Source: Betaproteobacteria bacterium (lineage in GTDB: Bacteria; Pseudomonadota; Gammaproteobacteria; Burkholderiales; SG8-39). Taken from it: 7,352 nt of DNA. Below, piece after piece: positions 6,075-7,352 of this stretch; within the stretch, counting starts at the first letter, position 1, and each line of letters starts with the position of its first letter. The notes under the pieces were generated by a model. The model was not told the DNA's origin and searched no databases. It was given only the letters and a program-made list of their open reading frames with translations. The stretch lies in the NCBI GenBank assembly GCA_004298295.1, contig SCUH01000159.1:1-7352 (forward strand), given 5' to 3'. The position numbers were made by a program, and so were the translations under genes.

Positions 6075-6386
6075 ATGAACTCCACCCAAGACCTATCCAA
6101 GGACAAGCTCGTCGCCGACCTCAAGATCGTAGTCGCCGACGCTGAAGAGCTGCTGCGCGCCACCGCCTCGCAGGCGGGCGAGAAGGTCGGCGTGGCGCGC
6201 GAGCGCATCCAGGCCTCGCTCGCCAACGCGAGGGTCAAGCTGATCGAAGCCGAGCGCGCGCTCGCCGAGCGCACGCGCCAGGCGGCCAAGGTGGCCGACG
6301 AATACGTGCACGAGAACCCCTGGCAGGCGGTCGGCATCGCCGCCGCGGTGGGACTCGTGCTCGGCGTGCTGATCAGCCGCCGCTGA
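6075..6386 (+). CDS. DUF883 family (ElaB/YqjD-like) tail-anchored membrane protein
   Basis: This encodes 103 residues from the ATG at 6075. The first 75 or so residues are charged and helical, rich in Ala, Glu, Lys and Arg, and look like a long amphipathic or coiled-coil helix. The C-terminus has the family hallmark HENPWQAVGIAAAVGLVLGV (about residues 80-99), a glycine-rich single membrane span ending in ISRR. E. coli YqjD and ElaB are anchored in the inner membrane by this C-terminal span and bind ribosomes in stationary phase; the same role here is inference. It is followed by YqjE-like and YqjK-like genes, the same order as E. coli yqjD-yqjE-yqjK, which strengthens the call. The start has only a weak AGG (6062-6064) upstream, and that AGG is part of the inverted-repeat arm at 6062-6069. 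Confidence 0.88.
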   Translation: MNSTQDLSKDKLVADLKIVVADAEELLRATASQAGEKVGVARERIQASLANARVKLIEAERALAERTRQAAKVADEYVHENPWQAVGIAAAVGLVLGVLISRR

Positions 6387-6390
6387 GTTC

Positions 6391-6409
6391 GGCCCGCCGC
6401 GCGCGGGCC
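6391..6409 (+). repeat. GC-rich stem-loop between the YqjD-like and YqjE-like genes
   Basis: GGCCCGC (6391-6397) and GCGGGCC (6403-6409) form seven GC pairs around a 5-nt loop, four bases after the YqjD-like stop. No T-run follows (TTCGATCGG), so it is not a convincing terminator. In an intergenic mRNA position it could stabilise the upstream message or cause partial termination, giving more YqjD-like than YqjE-like product. That role is inference only. Confidence 0.5.
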
Positions 6410-6430
6410 TTCGATCGGCCGCTATCCATA

Positions 6431-6790
6431 ATGTTTGGCTCCACCCGGGAGCTTGTCCGCACGCTGCTCGCCTTCATGGAGACGCGCGCGCGGCTCGCGG
6501 CGGGGGAACTCGAGGAACAGGCGCTGCGCCTCGTCGAGATCGCACTCTGGATCGGGTGCGCGCTGTTTTTCTTCGGTCTGGCCATCGTGTTCGTGTCGCT
6601 GCTGGTGGTGCTCGCGTTCTGGGACGCCAACCGCGTGCTGGCGGCGGCGCTGCTGGCGGCGCTTTATCTCGGCGCGGGGAGTGTCGGGGTGCTGCTGGCG
6701 CGCGCGCGCTGGCGCGAACGGCCGCGATTCCTCGCGGCGACGCTCGAGGAACTGCGCAAGGATCGCGAGCGCGCGGGACCGGCGCCGTGA
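6431..6790 (+). CDS. YqjE-like membrane protein (DUF1469, holin-superfamily fold)
   Basis: This encodes 119 residues from the ATG at 6431. An amphipathic N-terminal helix with ELVRTLLAFMETRARLAAGELEEQ-type spacing (within 7-30) is followed by two hydrophobic spans, about residues 38-62 and 68-90, and a charged C-terminal tail. This is the layout of DUF1469 proteins, which databases often label phage holin family although most are chromosomal and not lytic. The position after a DUF883 gene and before a YqjK-like gene matches the yqjD-yqjE-yqjK order, so YqjE-like is the better label. Function is unknown. No clear Shine-Dalgarno sequence precedes the start. The stop shares one base with the next ATG (TGATG), indicating coupling. 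Confidence 0.82.
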   Translation: MFGSTRELVRTLLAFMETRARLAAGELEEQALRLVEIALWIGCALFFFGLAIVFVSLLVVLAFWDANRVLAAALLAALYLGAGSVGVLLARARWRERPRFLAATLEELRKDRERAGPAP

Positions 6791-7116
6791 TGCGTGCACG
6801 CCTCATCGAGCTGCACCGGCGACGCGCGCAACTGACCGCGCGCGCCCAGGCCGAGCGCGAGCAGCTGGCCGATCAGCTGGCACGCGCCGATGCGGCGCTT
6901 GCCTGGATCGGTCGCGGCCGCGCCGCGCTCGAAGAGGCCCGACGCCGGCCGCTGCTCCTGGCCGCGGTCGCCGCGCTGCTGCTGCTGTTGCGCCCGAAGC
7001 AAGCGCTCAAGCTCCTCGCGGGAAGCTGGTCGCTGTGGCGGCTTTTCGTGCGCCTGCGCCGCCTGTGGGCGAGCATTGCACCGGCCCTGCAGCCGCGCGC
7101 AGGGCGCGGAACGTGA
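6790..7116 (+). CDS. YqjK-like small membrane protein
   Basis: This encodes 108 residues from the ATG at 6790-6792; a GTG three bases earlier is also in frame. The N-terminal half is a very Arg/Ala/Gln-rich helix (residues 1-52), then RRRPLLLAAVAALLLLLRP (51-69) gives one short membrane span, followed by a second amphipathic segment rich in Leu, Trp and Arg. This fits the small YqjK-like family found after yqjE. Role unknown; it may act with the two upstream membrane proteins in envelope or stationary-phase physiology (inference from gene order). Sequence similarity is low-complexity, so the name rests as much on position as on sequence. The stop overlaps the next GTG by 4 bp. Confidence 0.65.
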   Translation: MRARLIELHRRRAQLTARAQAEREQLADQLARADAALAWIGRGRAALEEARRRPLLLAAVAALLLLLRPKQALKLLAGSWSLWRLFVRLRRLWASIAPALQPRAGRGT

Positions 7117-7352
7117 ACCGCAAGTACCCGGTCGCGGTGTTCCGGCAGGCGTTTGCGCTCGCCGAGCGCGAGCGCAAGTTCCTGCTGCGCGAGCTGACCC
7201 AGGTGAGAGGGCTGATGCCGCTCCTGATGAAACCGCGCAACAAGCAGCGGTGGACGGCGCAGGACAAGGCCGAGATCCGCGCCCAGTTCAGGCGCCTGTC
7301 GAATCTTTCGCCCTACTTCGTCGCGCTGGTGATGCCGGGCGGTTTCGTGGTG
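7113..7352 (+). CDS. Unrecognised protein, N-terminal part, runs off the window
   Basis: The reading frame opens with the GTG of a GTGA overlap with the YqjK-like stop and stays open for 80 codons to the window edge. The start is chosen from this overlap, in the same style as the other junctions here. The product begins MNRKYPVAVFRQAFALAERE, then a basic segment with MKPRNKQRW, a charged helix (TAQDKAEIRAQFRRLSNL) and the beginning of a hydrophobic stretch, SPYFVALVMPGGFVV, with a Pro-Gly turn. That suggests a basic cytoplasmic head leading into a membrane span that is cut by the window end. I do not recognise the family. The LSPYF...PGGF pattern faintly recalls the membrane segment of LETM1-like proteins, too weakly to name it. 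Confidence 0.7.
   Translation, partial: MNRKYPVAVFRQAFALAERERKFLLRELTQVRGLMPLLMKPRNKQRWTAQDKAEIRAQFRRLSNLSPYFVALVMPGGFVV

Noticed and set aside
5991..6089. N-terminal extension of AmpG to 6089
   Set aside because: It would cover the divergent regulatory region and overlap the YqjD-like start; AmpG homology begins just after the ATG at 5990.
6431..6790. Holin-family label as evidence of prophage
   Set aside because: No other phage genes are present, and the neighbours match the chromosomal yqjD-yqjE-yqjK order.

Overview
This is a GC-rich, densely coding stretch of what looks like a betaproteobacterial chromosome. The lineage is inferred from gene content: a methionine-type metX-metW pair, a PTS enzyme I gene, an AmpG permease and a YqjD/YqjE/YqjK-like membrane cassette, all with high-GC codon use. 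Genes are packed with 1-4 bp stop/start overlaps, and GTG or TTG starts are common. There are no tRNA or rRNA genes, insertion sequences, CRISPR arrays or prophage genes.

Layout. (1) Bases 2-1782, plus strand: the 3' end of ptsI, coupled by an ATGA overlap to a class III (CaiB/BaiF) CoA-transferase. (2) Bases 1756-1905: a regulatory block holding a sigma70-type promoter buried in the CoA-transferase 3' end, a candidate SAM-II riboswitch aptamer, a perfect 12-bp antiterminator-like pairing, and an intrinsic terminator with a U-rich tail. (3) Bases 1906-4717, plus strand: metX (TTG start), metW (GTG) and an AI-2E/YdiK-family membrane protein (GTG), joined by 4-bp overlaps and so probably one transcript. 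(4) Bases 4740-5990, minus strand: ampG, convergent with that operon. (5) Bases 5991-6074: a divergent intergenic region with an inverted repeat. (6) Bases 6075-7352, plus strand: a DUF883 (ElaB/YqjD) tail-anchored protein, a YqjE-like DUF1469 protein, a YqjK-like protein, and an unrecognised gene running off the window.

How it fits together. MetX acylates homoserine and MetW is its usual partner, so these genes commit carbon to methionine and S-adenosylmethionine (SAM). The leader of the operon appears to sense SAM. The 12-bp pairing (1805-1816 with 1867-1878) uses part of the aptamer core on one side and part of the terminator stem on the other. That is the layout of a transcription-attenuating riboswitch: SAM bound means terminator formed and operon off. 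It also decides the metX start, because the upstream GTG at 1846 falls before the terminator. The rest of the window is ordinary housekeeping or envelope material. The riboswitch is the main item of interest; it was recognised by eye from conserved motifs and pairing, not by a covariance-model search.
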